A stretch of 64,000 nt of DNA, from the NCBI GenBank assembly GCA_022410635.1, contig JAJVDF010000259.1, positions 146,506-210,505 of the forward strand, read 5' to 3'. This document shows, one piece after another, positions 24,738-36,070 of the stretch. The stretch comes from Tretioscincus oriximinensis. Lineage: Eukaryota; Chordata; Lepidosauria; Squamata; Gymnophthalmidae. How positions within the stretch are numbered: the stretch's first letter is position 1; each line of letters starts with the position of its first letter. A program made the translations under genes and the position numbers. Under the pieces are notes generated by a model. The model saw only the letters and a list, made by a program, of their open reading frames with translations. It searched no databases and was not told the origin of the DNA.

Positions 24738-27011
24738 ATTTAAATAAAATACAAGGATGTTAGAAATAAGAGCAAGGGCACACCAGCATAGCAAAAAACT
24801 GTTTAGATTAGGATTTCCACATTTCGAATAGTAACCTTGGAAGCCATGGCCTTGTTGAAACCATGCTCCTCCCCCTCCCCAAACTATTCCTCCTCCACCC
24901 AGAAGCACTCTTAACCTTTATAAATCATGGGCTTTCAATGGCTCTTGTGCTCCTTCATCTCCCTCTTAGCATTTACTGGAACAACGGCAGTGAGAACATG
25001 TATTGCTTGGCCAGTCTGCTGAGCTTGTAGCAGTGACAGTGAAGAAGTCAGGTATCACTCGTTCGACTTACCACTCGCTCAGCCTGCCTCATTGGCCCAT
25101 CAGACTGCTGGCTGCAAGTGATCATGGCTTTTTGTGCCTGCCCATCCTGTGCTTTGGCCCCGGGCGTAGGCTGCAAACAAGTGAGCAAATGGCTTCCTTG
25201 CTGTCGCCTTCTATGCTGGCTACTGGTTGTTGTGCACAAGCATCAAACAGCAGCCCTATCTACTTCCATCGCAGTGTATACATCAGGCATTGTGATGGAA
25301 AACCAGACGTCTGTATGTGTTAAAAATCAGGTTGCAAAACTCAATATTTAAAAATTCTGAGCTTCCCCAAGAATCTGGGATTAATCCTAAATTCACGGGA
25401 CGTATCCTGATTTTTCAGGAGTATCTCACCCAAATCAAGATGTGTAGTAAGAATAAGATCTTTATTTGATTAGTCTACAGACCATATCCATTACATCATT
25501 TTTNAAAAAACCCATTAGTACAGTTCAGGCAAAATATAAAATAGCAAAAAATGCTGTTGTATGGACACAGAGAGGAACAATAAAGTTAATAAGGAGAAAT
25601 TAATAAGAAGAGTTAATTTTATACTCCATATTCCATCAACACCTCTCTACCAACCTCTTTTGTTTTATGTAGTAACCTAGTATAAAGTAGGTAGTGCATG
25701 AATGGTTTAAGTTCTAGAAGCACCGAATATTGGTGAGTATTGATTATGACCTATTTCTTTTTGCAATGTGGCCAATTAAAAAAATATTTAGCGTATGCTG
25801 GGCTAGGTAAGAGCCAATATATGTGTGTAACACAGTAAACTGGTAAAGAATAGACCACATTACTTCAAACTAAAGGCAGGACAGAGGCAGTGACATTTTG
25901 TTCCAGTGTTTGAAAAAGCGCCAGATGGTAGAAAATTAGGCCCTGCGTATATCTGCTGTCTCCTGTGTGATATTTTCCTCCCTTTAATTTCCAGTACATA
26001 CTATTAACATGATGACTGTGCACAACTAGTGACCTCCACCTATAATCTGAAGTGGAGCTGCCCATTCTATTAACACTGGATTTTGTAGCAAGTATAATAA
26101 TTTGTAGCAATCAAGAGCAATTCTTCTACCTGCCATCATATCACTCCCCTGCCTGTTTCCTGTATTCTCTTTACCTGTGAATTGCTTTACTGTACTGTAT
26201 TGTGTCTTTTATAAAAGAAGAATATATGAAATTATCTCGAGATACTGCAATCTTTGTAGAGCACTTTGTAAAATAATAATGACGTTCTTGCTTCCTATGT
26301 AATTGAATATGTTGCATTTTCTATGGTGTTTCTCCACATTTTGTTGATGGAAATCTTACATAGTATGATACATTTCTGTATTTAATCATTTTGTTATTTA
26401 TTGGAGTTGTTAACATAATTCTCTATAACAATGATGAGTAGATCGTTAAGAAGCTGTTTAAAAGTTGTTTTTAGAACAAACCAGGCTTCTTTAAATATAT
26501 TTGCAGCATATTTACCTCATTCGTTTCTTCCTTCTAAACTTTCTTTGAGTCTTCCTGCACTTACTGGATTAGCTGATCCAGGTCAAGAGAACTCTATGAT
26601 ATGGATCACGAATCAGAACAACTCTGTATGAGATCTGTTTCAGTCTGTCATACAAAGAACTTTTTTGACAATTATGCCCCAATAAATCAGAATACAGAGA
26701 CATGTACCTTATGCACAACATCTTGATTCTGATAACATTGTGCTAGTATAGTGATGACAGTGTTGAATCACTTCCACTAGAAATCTCAAATCTGGATCCA
26801 CTAAAATTCTCAAAGCCTCTTCATTTGGATTATGCTCTCTCTGGTACACACTGACTTTACTAGTAGTCCACGTCCACACTAACATGAAAATAAAATTAAA
26901 TAGTGACGCGGACAGTTCTGGAGTATAGCTAAATATAGTAGGGCCATTTCCTGGTGGATCAAATAAGGTATTCATAAGGGTATTTTTTTTTNNAAAAAAG
27001 CAGTGTCTGGT
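24738..27011. other. Non-coding stretch, possibly including an unclassified LINE remnant
   Basis: 25440-26110 has an A/T-rich start and an 81-codon minus frame that could be an old LINE, but no diagnostic motif is visible. Two Ns sit at 26992-26993 inside a T/A homopolymer. No gene is supported. Confidence 0.35.
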
Positions 27012-27172
27012 CAAGAAAATCTAGCAAGGGGCTGTTGTACTTTAGAGATTATCAAGAAAAAGGTATGTGGCATGAACTTTTGTAGACAAGTCTATATGAA
27101 GAAGTAGACTTACCTTGCCTCATTCCAACTATCTTCCTTGTTAGTCTGTAAAGTGCTACAAGACCTTCTTGC
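27012..27172. repeat. Foldback repeat family copy
   Basis: It contains TCTAGCAAGGGGCTGTTGTA, a GATTATCAAGAAAAAGGTA block and GGCATGAACTTTTGTAGACA, then the mirrored half with GAAGAAGTAGACTTACC and TTGTTAGTCTGTAAAGTGCT. The layout is the same as at 39462, with both halves degraded. Confidence 0.72.
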
Positions 27173-28061
27173 TTGGTATTACATTTTAATTATATATATG
27201 ATTTCTACACCTATAATCTGGTAACAATTTTAAAGTTTGGTGTTAACTCTTTATTGGACAGTCAGCCTCATTTGTAACGAATTGTCAATGCTTTATAGGG
27301 ATGTATTACAACACATGTATATCACGTTGTATACTTTGTAACAGATCCCTAAAACACATCGAGTCTGTCATTGTATGATTCGTGGTTGCATTTGACTTTC
27401 TGGTACTGTGTTGCTATGCTGGAGAGACTGGATTAGAACGAGGGAAAGATATGTATTCCACTAGAAATCCAAAGTGAACAAATAGGTTTTAAACTGACTT
27501 TGATAGTAAGAACTATCTTTGCTGTAAGAACTGCAAAAGGACTTTGCTGTAAGAACTGCAAAATGGCATTCATGCTATGTTCGTCCATTGCATACAAACT
27601 CAAAACCCCTCAAAAATAGAGATATTAACATTTGGCCCTCATGTTCTCAATCCCATTTCTAATCTACTATTTTTGTCTAGAATTATCATAAAATTGGGTA
27701 AGAAATGGTGTGTCAATGATTCCTCGTGTGAGTCATCAAGTGCTATCAGCCCCCCTCCCTCAAAAAAGCTTATGGTAACCACATCACAAAATTGGAAGAC
27801 AAGGCAGGATATCATGAAGTAGGACAAAAGCTGGACTGGAATTGCACTGCCCCTTCACCCCATCCCTGAAAAAAACCAACACTCCCAGAACATCCTCCCA
27901 CTCCTACCAAAATAAGACTAGGATATCAACATCCAAAAATAACATTTGGTATCCTTACAAATGCTGTATTCAGATATTGTTTACTTGTTACAGTAAATGG
28001 TCAGGAATAAACCACTCTTTGGATGTGAATAGCCATGCTTTATTCAAGGATATCAAAGTAT
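27173..28061. other. Non-coding stretch
   Basis: No gene. Around 27290-27350 it has ACAGATCCCTAAAACACAT, loosely matching the interspersed repeat better seen at 42236 and 55020. An 18-bp direct repeat of GCTGTAAGAACTGCAAAA type occurs near 27519 and 27544. Confidence 0.4.
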
Positions 28062-28219
28062 GGTAAGTGTGCTCCAGACATCACTTATTTATTCCACTAT
28101 ATTCCTCAATATTCCACAATAGAACATGGATATTCTAGAATAAACCAGTCCATACAATTGTGGAATATTGTGGAATAGTCCATTATAGTAGTGGAATAAA
28201 AGTGAAGTGTGGATGCAGC
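28062..28219. mobile_element. Palindromic MITE, GCTGCATCCACACNTCACTT family
   Basis: The left end CTCCAGACATCACTTATTTA and the right end (reverse complement GGCTGCATCCACACTTCACT) are imperfect inverted repeats that continue as ATTCCACTA. The interior is rich in TATTCC/GGAATA. A second copy lies at 50202 and a lone end at 61527. No coding capacity; superfamily uncertain because no clear target duplication is seen. Confidence 0.65.
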
Positions 28220-28985
28220 CTAAGAATTCAAATGTAATAAGCCAAACTTATAACCACTGTATTTTTCCTGAAATTGTATGGTGGTATTTAAAAAAATAAT
28301 AAAAAAATAAACCAGTAATAAAAATACAAATTAGCCTCTACAGTTTTATCATGAAGGTTCTGGAGGACAAATAATTATGAACTTTTTAATATAGTAACAG
28401 TATTTTTATTAATTTTCTCTGTAATTGGTAAAAAAGAACGGGTGAAATAGGTATTTAAAAATGATAACTTCATAGTAGCTGCTGTATATTTTTAGTGTAC
28501 AAACAGTAAGGTATTTTTCATTTAGTGTTGAAACTCAGCTTTTGGGACTGTAGAACAATTTCTAGCACTTTTTCATGCTTCCACTCTAGATACAAAATGC
28601 AAAAATAGTAATCTTTTATGACAGTAGAACGTGCAGGTCTCTTTTGTTCTCTAGCATTGGAATAAGTTTTTTTCCCTAGAGTGACTGAACTGAAGCAGTC
28701 CTTTCTGGTATAAGTTGATCCATTGGTTGCTGACATTTTGATAATATGATGTTTGTAGACAACCAGTGTGACTGAGAGCTTTTGCGTTTTGCTCTTTAAT
28801 TGTAATATTAGTTGTAAGTCATTTGAGCTAACGAGGCCATGTCATGTTGACCATAAATGCCGTGGAAATGGTGATGGCTAGCTTTATAGTACGTTTATTA
28901 GCTTTGTCTCCTGGTAAATGATTTGTTTCCTGTGTTGTTGGCCTGGAAAGAAACCAGTGTATTTCAATCATCCTTTTTTATTATT
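28220..28985. other. Non-coding stretch
   Basis: AT-rich sequence with no recognisable gene or transposon. Confidence 0.4.
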
Positions 28986-29170
28986 GTGGAGTTATTTATT
29001 TATTTACGTTTCAATTCCAACCTGTACCTGAAGGTCTCAGGGCTGGTTGCAATACATTTGCCATAAAAACAGTTAAAATGAGATAGTTAAAACAGTGAAG
29101 TGCCTTCATAAGGAGGGAATGATGTTTCTCAGCCAAAGGCCAGGTTAAAGAAATGCAGTTCTAGATTTTC
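28986..29170 (-). mobile_element. LINE 3' end (L2/CR1-type), minus strand
   Basis: Read in reverse, it ends GCCCTGAGACCTTCAGGTAC then an AAATAAATAAATAA tail, a common 3' terminus of squamate LINEs. The adjoining AGCCAAAGGCCAGGTTAAA matches the same position in the better copy at 62085-62620. Strongly 5'-truncated. Confidence 0.65.
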
Positions 29171-30569
29171 AAATGCTATGGTTTCTTCCAGGTGGCAAAA
29201 AGCAATGCAGGATCTATAATCTCTCAGTTGCTTCTTCATACTCCTTGTCAAACGTGTGGATATGTCCTGAGCTTACCTCCATTTTTGCTGGTCAATTTTG
29301 TTATTATCTTGCTTGGGGCAACCCAGAAGCCAGAAACCACTTCCTTTAGTTGTTTATTGCACATTGGGCTATCTTGTGGGTAGCCTCAAGCAAGATAATA
29401 ATGAAACAGGGCAGCAGATACGTAAGCAGACATTGTCATTATGAAAAACCAGCCATTATGGGTTATGGGCTTACAAACCCAAAACTATATTAGGATTGCC
29501 TTGACGGTTATCAGCTTATGCACCCAAACTATGATCACATCCCAATGTTGCTTACCTGTTCTGTGTTTATTTTTAAATGCACTCCTATCCCACCCAAAAC
29601 TGAGGGTCTCAGAACAGTCAACAATATAAATAAGATACAAAAATCAACATGTTAAAAACAACAGTGCGAAAGGGAAATTCATTCGTTCATTCACTCTTTA
29701 TATTTTTTATTCATTACTCTATAGTAAAATATGACTATTTCAGAATAAGACCATGGACATTCTGGATTAAAGCACTCTTTGAACATCAAAAATTATTGAA
29801 ATAAGCAAGCAACATCTGAATGCAACGTATATTGAGTGTTACATCTTGCATTTCCAGTATGGCCACTGGAAAATTACAGGTTTTAACCCATGTCTTTGTT
29901 TCTTGAACAAATTAATCAGGCTCAAAAACAGTTAATTTTCTGGGCACCTCATGGCATTGGTGCCCGGCTTACTCTTTTTTATTATGCATTGGAGAAATGC
30001 ATTTTGGAGGCATAGAAGAGGATGTGTTTTTCCTTAAACGCACTCTTCATTATTTTTGCTTATTGTCAAAAGAATTTTTGATGGGTGAAGCTCATTTTTG
30101 AGAACAAACTCATGCTATTTCAGAAACACCCCTTGCCGAGCAGAATCTGTAGCCTGTTGAGAACATGCAAACTCATGGTGGTGTAGTAGTTTCTGGTGTG
30201 TCAATGTTGTCACAGTCAGCAATTGTTTTAATTAGACAGGTCTAATGTATGTGAGAAGTACCCAAGAAAAAGGCAGCTTCCCCCTAATCACTGTGCATGT
30301 ACAGTAGCAGCTAATAAAATTTCAAAGCCTTCTGAAACACTGAGCTAAGCTTATTTGATCTTAACTGGGCAGTCATTTACCTCTTTTTAGTTATTGGTAA
30401 TTCCTCTCAGCTCCAGGCATGCAAAGTAATTCTCTGCCTCAGGTAAACTTCTGAATTGCTATTTGCATGTTTTCTGCAGGAAGGTACAACTGGTTTCCCA
30501 AATGCACTTAAGTTAGCGGGGAAGCTTTAAAAGAATTCATGGGATATGCTACTGTGTTTGTTTTATTTA
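29171..30569. other. Non-coding stretch with a second short LINE tail
   Basis: 29555-29640 (TATCCCACCCAAAACTGAGG, then GGTCTCAGAACAGTCAAC) looks like another minus-strand LINE 3' end. Nothing else gene-like is seen. Confidence 0.4.
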
Positions 30570-30758
30570 TAGGTGAAACCTTGTTATAAAGAACACTGAT
30601 AAAACAAAATTTGCAGAATGACAAACAAATTTGAATGTCCTGGCGCAACACATGTACGAGTAACGTTGGTTAAAATGGGTTTTGTTATAACAAAAATTCA
30701 TTGTAACAAATAAATCCACTTTACTCCTTGGCATTCATTATAACAGGGTTTCACCTGG
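30570..30758. mobile_element. Pogo/Tigger-like MITE
   Basis: It starts TAGGTGAAACCTTGTTATAA and ends with ATTATAACAGGGTTTCACCT, imperfect inverted ends of the CAGGTGAAACCTCGTTATAA type. The resemblance to Tigger ends (CAGGT...CCTCGTT) is from knowledge of that family. No coding capacity. Sister copy at 43649. Confidence 0.7.
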
Positions 30759-32084
30759 ATAATATATTTCTATCTCACTTTTTGCTGCCTTAGATTAGCT
30801 ATGATTTTAGAAAAGTCCATGATTTGGGGACTGCTGGGGGAGAGGTTGGGTGAGGACAGAGCAGGGATAGAGTGGAGGTGGATGGGAAAAGACTTGGGAT
30901 AGGATAAGAGACAAAGGTGAGATGGGGATATGGTGGGACATTGTAAATTATGTTCTGAATTTGGACTATTGGATTATGGGAATCCTAGGCATCTTGGGTT
31001 TAGGAATGTCCACAGATGATACATTTGCAGTCAGCTCAACAGCTTTTCAAAACCCTGGTAGTATTCTGACTCTAGTAGCCAGAAGTCATTGGTGGTTTGT
31101 GAATAACAGTGAGAAAATCTCCAAATATACAGCTCTTCAACATCTCTGGCCAAGGGGATAGAAGTGGAGAGGAGCAGTCCCTTCCATCTCCAGCTATTTT
31201 TGACTACATTTCAATCTCAGCTAGCAAAAGTGGACATTGTATTCCACATCAAAACAAGTGTTTAAATTGGGGAAGTAGGCCTGGGCAAAGGGGCATGGCC
31301 TGGGCAGGGGGAGGGGCTTGGGGGAGGGGGTATGGCCATCGAGTGATGTCTAAATGCCAACATGTTTCCTGGCAGGAAAAAATTCTCCACCCCTGACATG
31401 AAGATATGGAGAAAGTATCTCAGCCTTCAAAGTTACTATGAAAATAACTTCTTAGCACATGAACATTCTGAGATCAGCTGCAGTAGTTGGAGCTCCTTCC
31501 AGAGCGCTTCAGTGGCTACACATTTCTTCTATAACCAACACCACTAATTCTATAAAGAGCATAGGCCTTACTGGTTACTTTCATTGATTTTAGCAGCTTG
31601 CTTTGCTACTTTTTCTTGGATCAGTAGGAATAAGAATCAGTAAGAAAGTTAGGAACATACAAATAAGACNGTTCACTACAAATAAATCCCAACAAGTGTG
31701 CTTAGCTAACAGAGATAGAGCAAACAAGTTTGAGAGCTAATTCTTTAGCTTGCACTTTTCTCAGGTATTTCTGGCACCTGTTTCTCATTCTCCTGCCCCT
31801 GCCCAATTATTTGGTGTTTCAATATTTCCAAAGCAAACAAGTGATGTAGCAGGTTGCGTGTCGAATGTGTGGACAGAGACTTCTAGAATGGTTCATACTT
31901 TTCACAGACTTGAAGACTAACTACTTTGTCATGATGAGTAAAACTTCACTTGTTCCACTTGCAGGCCGTTGTAGAACATTAATTGCAACTCATCTGCTCT
32001 CAGAGGTAGATTTTGTGTGTGTCTTTTTGGCTGAAAATCTTTGGCTGAAAAAAGTGGTCTCCCTTTCCTACTATTGCTGTTTTC
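30759..32084. other. Non-coding stretch with G-rich segments
   Basis: 30820-30930 and 31260-31340 are G-rich on the + strand. Three overlapping open frames (30922-31547) lie here. None has a recognisable domain, and the G-rich composition suppresses stop codons. Confidence 0.4.
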
Positions 32085-32164
32085 GTCATTTAATTCTGTT
32101 TTCTTTGTTAAGCGCCCTGAGACCCTTAGGTATAGGGCAGTATAGAAATGTAAATAAATAAATA
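32085..32164 (+). mobile_element. LINE/SINE 3' tail, plus strand
   Basis: AAGCGCCCTGAGACCCTTAG, then GGTATAGGGCAGTATAGAAA and (AAAT)n: the characteristic squamate LINE 3' end, ending in a short tandem AAAT tail. Confidence 0.72.
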
Positions 32165-32822
32165 AGTTTTAATTAAGCCCCGTTTGCATGTACGTCCCTT
32201 AAAACACTTTATTTAAGATACAATAACTTGATCCAGATTAGCTATGTGTTTTCATTAAGCAACCTCATTCACTATACAAGTAGAAGTGGAGCTCTATGTG
32301 CTATTCCATACGATGCAATGCAAATTTGTGGGGGTGGTACCACCCANAAGCCATTGCAGTAGGCTGCTGTGACAGTCCGTCACATGGTGTATCTGGTTCA
32401 TGTCATCACTGTCATTGAATTCAGCTCTGCATCCGCCTTCAAAGTCAAACCGTAATTGNAGTGTTGCAGCGTGAAGCCACTTTGAAGGCATTCCAGTTCT
32501 CAGTTTCTGCAGTGGTAATTTCTGCTTTACCATGACTATACTCTGTGCAGATCTGTCCTATGTGCACTTGGCCCTTGGTAGTGCAAATTTAGTGGAATTA
32601 ACTTTACATGTAGGACAATGTCTTTATCAGTAATCTGTTTTAGGGACTTTTTGTAAAATGTCTAATGTGGATTAACACTCCCATGCAAAGAGTGTNGCAT
32701 AGCGAGCTTCCTAAAATGAATTATTAAACCTATCCATACAGTGTTTTAATTCATGTAATAGGACAAGGTTTATGATGCTTCTAGTACTTTGTAGAATTAG
32801 GTACTTTCTAGAATAGTACTTT
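32165..32822. other. Non-coding stretch
   Basis: 32294-32533 has a minus-strand frame of 79 codons with several CGs and two Ns. It lies next to a small GGTGGTACCACC palindrome. Not recognised. Confidence 0.35.
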
Positions 32823-33010
32823 CTACTATTAGGATGGAAAAACATGCAGTATCCCTGAAATACCTTGTGCAGGGTGTTAAAAACAGGTGAATGTCTGCTT
32901 TAGACTGTCTTAATGAATTTGATGGACTACTGTGTGAGACAGAATGCTGGATTAGATGGGCTTTTGTCTGATTCAGCAGGGCTCCTCTTACGTTCTGTTT
33001 ATGTTCTTAG
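32823..33010 (+). mobile_element. CR1-type LINE 3' end
   Basis: It contains ATTAGGATGGAAAAACATGC and CAGTATCCCTGAAATACC, then AGAATGCTGGATTAGATGGG and CTGATTCAGCAGGGCTCCTC with a TTATGTTCTTA-like end. This matches 51690, 53826 and 59150, and known amniote CR1-like 3' regions. The plus frame at 32913 is repeat-derived. Confidence 0.75.
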
Positions 33011-35111
33011 GAACTCATTCAGGGCTTGTGTACTGGTCAGTGCAGAAATACCCTATTTCCAAATAGTATGCTGCGAATTTTGTTTATTATTTTAAATATT
33101 AGCCATAAAATTTATTAATGAGTCCTTACTGTCTTGTATAATGTTGGCTACAAGAAGATCAATGATCAGTCGTGGTGAATTCCCGTTCTTCTAATGAATG
33201 AGATGTGTGTATTTAGGTTTTGAATCTTTCCGATATTCCTATTATGATCCTTTATTTTTTGTATTTAGTTAGTGCACCTGGAATGGACAGAATGATGTAA
33301 TCCTGTCTGACCTTGGGCTAGTGTAGCTGCATAATTGCTTCTGGCACGTATTGTAACCCCTCTTGGCACAGCTGTCCAGTTTATAGCCCACCCGGGATAT
33401 CGTAATTGATGTGACCCGTCTTTCACTCGCAAAGAAAGTNCATCCTTACACTTGGCAGAGAAACAAATATAAGAGGGAAAAAAATCCATGAAAATAAGAA
33501 CTAATTGGACTTTAGATAAAGAAAAGGCTTCTGTGCAAGTAAACAAATGCCCAAACTATCTATTTAAAGGCGTGCTTGTTGGAGACTTTGGACTTCAGTA
33601 TGGACTGTCCAGAATGTGCAGTGCATTGTCGCTGTGGAATATGCTCACTAGCATCCTTAGGAACCCCAACTGGCAGAAGTAGCACAGGGCTGTACATGTC
33701 CTTTCTAAAGGCAGTTAACATTGAAGAGAACCTCCTTCTTCCCCTTTATCAGTTAGCGTATTTTCCGCATTTATCTTAGATCTTGATCTGTCATCATTAT
33801 GCTTCTTTTCTGGACCCTTTGATCAGTATATGAATGTTGGCTCCATTTCCTCTAATGTGTTCTGTTTGCACAAGAAGGAACGTATTCTAGATCAGAACGC
33901 CCAAAATGACCTCCTGGTTTACTTCTNGGCTGAAACAATGGTAGATGTCAATAGCAGGATTAGGGTCACTAGATAAAAACAGGTCCGCACTACTACATCA
34001 TTAATAGATGTGAAGCCAATAGCATCTTCTGAAATTGCTTCTTTTTAAAAAAAGTATAGCACTGCTGCCTTGCCTTCTGGTAACTCCTTAAGTGAAATCT
34101 ACAGGCATGGACTGATTGTGCACTGCTGAAATGGATCCACTTGGGCTTCTGACTCCAAGAACTTTTGTTCCTGGTCATTGAGGCCAGCAGGGGCAGGCCC
34201 AGAACAGCTCAGGACCAGCCCCTGCTTGTTCCAGATACACAGTANCAGATCCTAATTAAAACTAATTTGCAATTTTTTCTGCTCATTGCTTAAAATTTGA
34301 ATGAACTCTTAGTGGTGATGACTGGCATAGATTGATTTCCCTCCTTCCTTACTTCCCTCCCCCCAACCCCCCACAAAACTGTGTTTCTGAATCAGAAGGT
34401 GGAGTTTCAGTGCCCCCTTGCTCTATCTAATTGAAATGCAAGTGGTAATATTTTTGGACCAATTAGTTTCATTGCTCACCTTGACTGTGATTTAGCTGCT
34501 GTTTGAGGCAGATCAAAACTGGCTTTTCTTGCATTAGAGTGATGATTCTTGCTTCAGCTTTGTTGGGTTTGTAGGCTGAGTCTTCCTGGACATCAGCTTG
34601 TGGAACCTGCTCCCAAATGGTTTTTCTTCCACTGTGGGACAAGTGATTAAGGTATACTTTCTGTACATTTGTAGGGCAATATATCTTTAGTAGCCTATAA
34701 ATCTTACTTTTTAAAGAAATCGATTGAGCAACAGTCCTTCCCACAAACATGTAAGAAGACATAACTTTTGGTTACTCATATAAGGTGAGTGAAATTATGG
34801 CAGTGAAACTTCTAATAATATTGTTCGTTCTGAAAAGTCTTTGCCATATATGCTTTGCTTCTGTGGAGCTACCATAGTTGAGCAACGATTGTTTAATGTT
34901 GTAATCTATTTTTTTAAGGAAGGAGTTGAAATGCTTAGGCCAAATAAGGAGCATAGTTGATAGAAATAGTGGGCACTGTTGAAAAGGTTGGCAATTGCCA
35001 TCTGGTCTGTGTTTACTAGTGAAACATCGTTTTTGCTGGCTGCTAAATATGTTCAGTGCCCTTTTCACTGTAGGTTTGAGTAGCTGAAGAAACATATGTC
35101 AGTCTGGAATG
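33011..35111. other. Non-coding stretch
   Basis: Open frames at 33265-33546 (-), 33576-33779 (+) and 34469-35095 (-) have no recognised domain. The 33576 frame has five cysteines in its first 22 residues but lacks clear splice signals. Treated as unassigned. Confidence 0.35.
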
Positions 35112-35186
35112 TAAGCTCCTTTGTGGCAAGGGTCTTCTCTTTTCTTTAGGGCAAAGTATCATTGCATGCTTTAGGAATAATAAATC
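35112..35186 (+). mobile_element. Possible L2 LINE 3' end
   Basis: GTAAGCTCCTTTGTGGCAAG and the following TCTTCTCTTT, AAAGTATC and AATAATAAAT resemble the well-known L2 3' end (gtaagctccttgagggcagg type). Confidence 0.42.
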
Positions 35187-35248
35187 AAAACATTTTTATG
35201 GCTGGAGCATATATACGTTTTGTATATGGATCCTATAGATGTATATAG

Positions 35249-35568
35249 CGTGCAAGATGCCAGGCTAGATGGATCTAAGGCTGGAATTAAAATTGCCAAG
35301 AAAAATGCTAATAAGATATGCAGATGATACCTCCCTTATGGAAGAAAGTGAAGGAAAAAATAAGGAGCCACTTGATAAGTATGGAAGAGGAAAGGGTAAG
35401 AGCCCAGCCCACCATTTCATGGGCAACAGAGGGCAGGGGGGGGGGGGGATGGAAGCCATGTCAGATTTGATTTTGTGTGGCTTGAACTCATTGCACAGAG
35501 GACAGAGGGATCAGCATGTTTTGATCCATGGGATCATGAAGACTCGGAGATGATTGAAACACTGAAAG
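35249..35568 (+). pseudogene. BovB/RTE LINE reverse transcriptase remnant with 3' end
   Basis: In the plus strand one frame reads DGSKAGIKIAKKNANKI and the next continues IRYADDTSLMEESEG, the RT block with the catalytic YADD box typical of RTE/BovB (usually NNLRYADDTTLMAESEEE). Further on, GMEAMSDLILCGLNSLHRG resembles the family's DFIFLGSKITADG segment. The end, CCATGGGATCATGAAGACTC then GGAGATGATTGAA, matches the BovB 3' terminus (CCATGGGGTCGCAAAGAGTC). Frames are broken and the centre is deleted, so it is dead. A G13 run at 35436-35448 sits inside. BovB is abundant in squamates, the main taxonomic clue here. Confidence 0.82.
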
Positions 35569-35762
35569 GTATGTCCTGTACTTTATGTTTACTGCACTTT
35601 CAAAGGTTTGCTGAAATTGATTCTAGATTTCCATTTTAGAAACTTGGGCGTCTGAGACAGGACAAGCTTATTTGGGGGGTTAAGAATAAAAATTTTGTCA
35701 TTTGTGAATTATTTCCCAGTGAATTCCATCTAGATTTGAATGCTTNAACATTCTGAGGTTTA

Positions 35763-35922
35763 ATGACCAATGACAGGGCTCAGAACTTTGACAGCCTCCA
35801 GAGGCCAGGGACCCTCATTGGAAACTGGCTAAAAGATAGAAAACAGAGGGAAGCAACAAATGAACAGTGGAAAGATGAGAGAAGTGGAATACCCCAGGGT
35901 TTAGTACTGGGACTAGTACTCA
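35763..35922 (+). pseudogene. CR1-type LINE reverse transcriptase scrap
   Basis: The frame reads IGNWLKDRKQREATNEQW then SGIPQGLVLGLVL, matching the WL..R.QRV and SGVPQGSVLGP motifs of CR1/L2 reverse transcriptases. No catalytic YADD follows, because the match ends abruptly at a G11 homopolymer and low-complexity purine sequence. Inactive fragment. Confidence 0.68.
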
Positions 35923-36070
35923 GGGGGGGGGGGAAGGGGGAGAAGAAAAGGAAGGAAAACAGAAAAAAGAAGGAACGAAACAAAGAAGCAGCAGGTGAAA
36001 GGGGGATGAGAGGGAGCAAGGGAATGACTGGGTGGAGACATGCATGGGAGCAAGGAGGAGGAGGGACAAG
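35923..36070. repeat. Purine-rich low-complexity tract
   Basis: A G11 run is followed by ~130 bases almost entirely A and G on the plus strand. The long frames on both strands here (119 and 116 codons) are composition artefacts extending the CR1 scrap. Confidence 0.8.

Noticed and set aside
25003..25351. Three overlapping frames on both strands
   Set aside because: Locally higher GC lowers stop density; no domain on either strand.
33576..33779. Cysteine-rich 67-codon plus frame
   Set aside because: The cysteines are suggestive, but no acceptor/donor pair or family match could be found.
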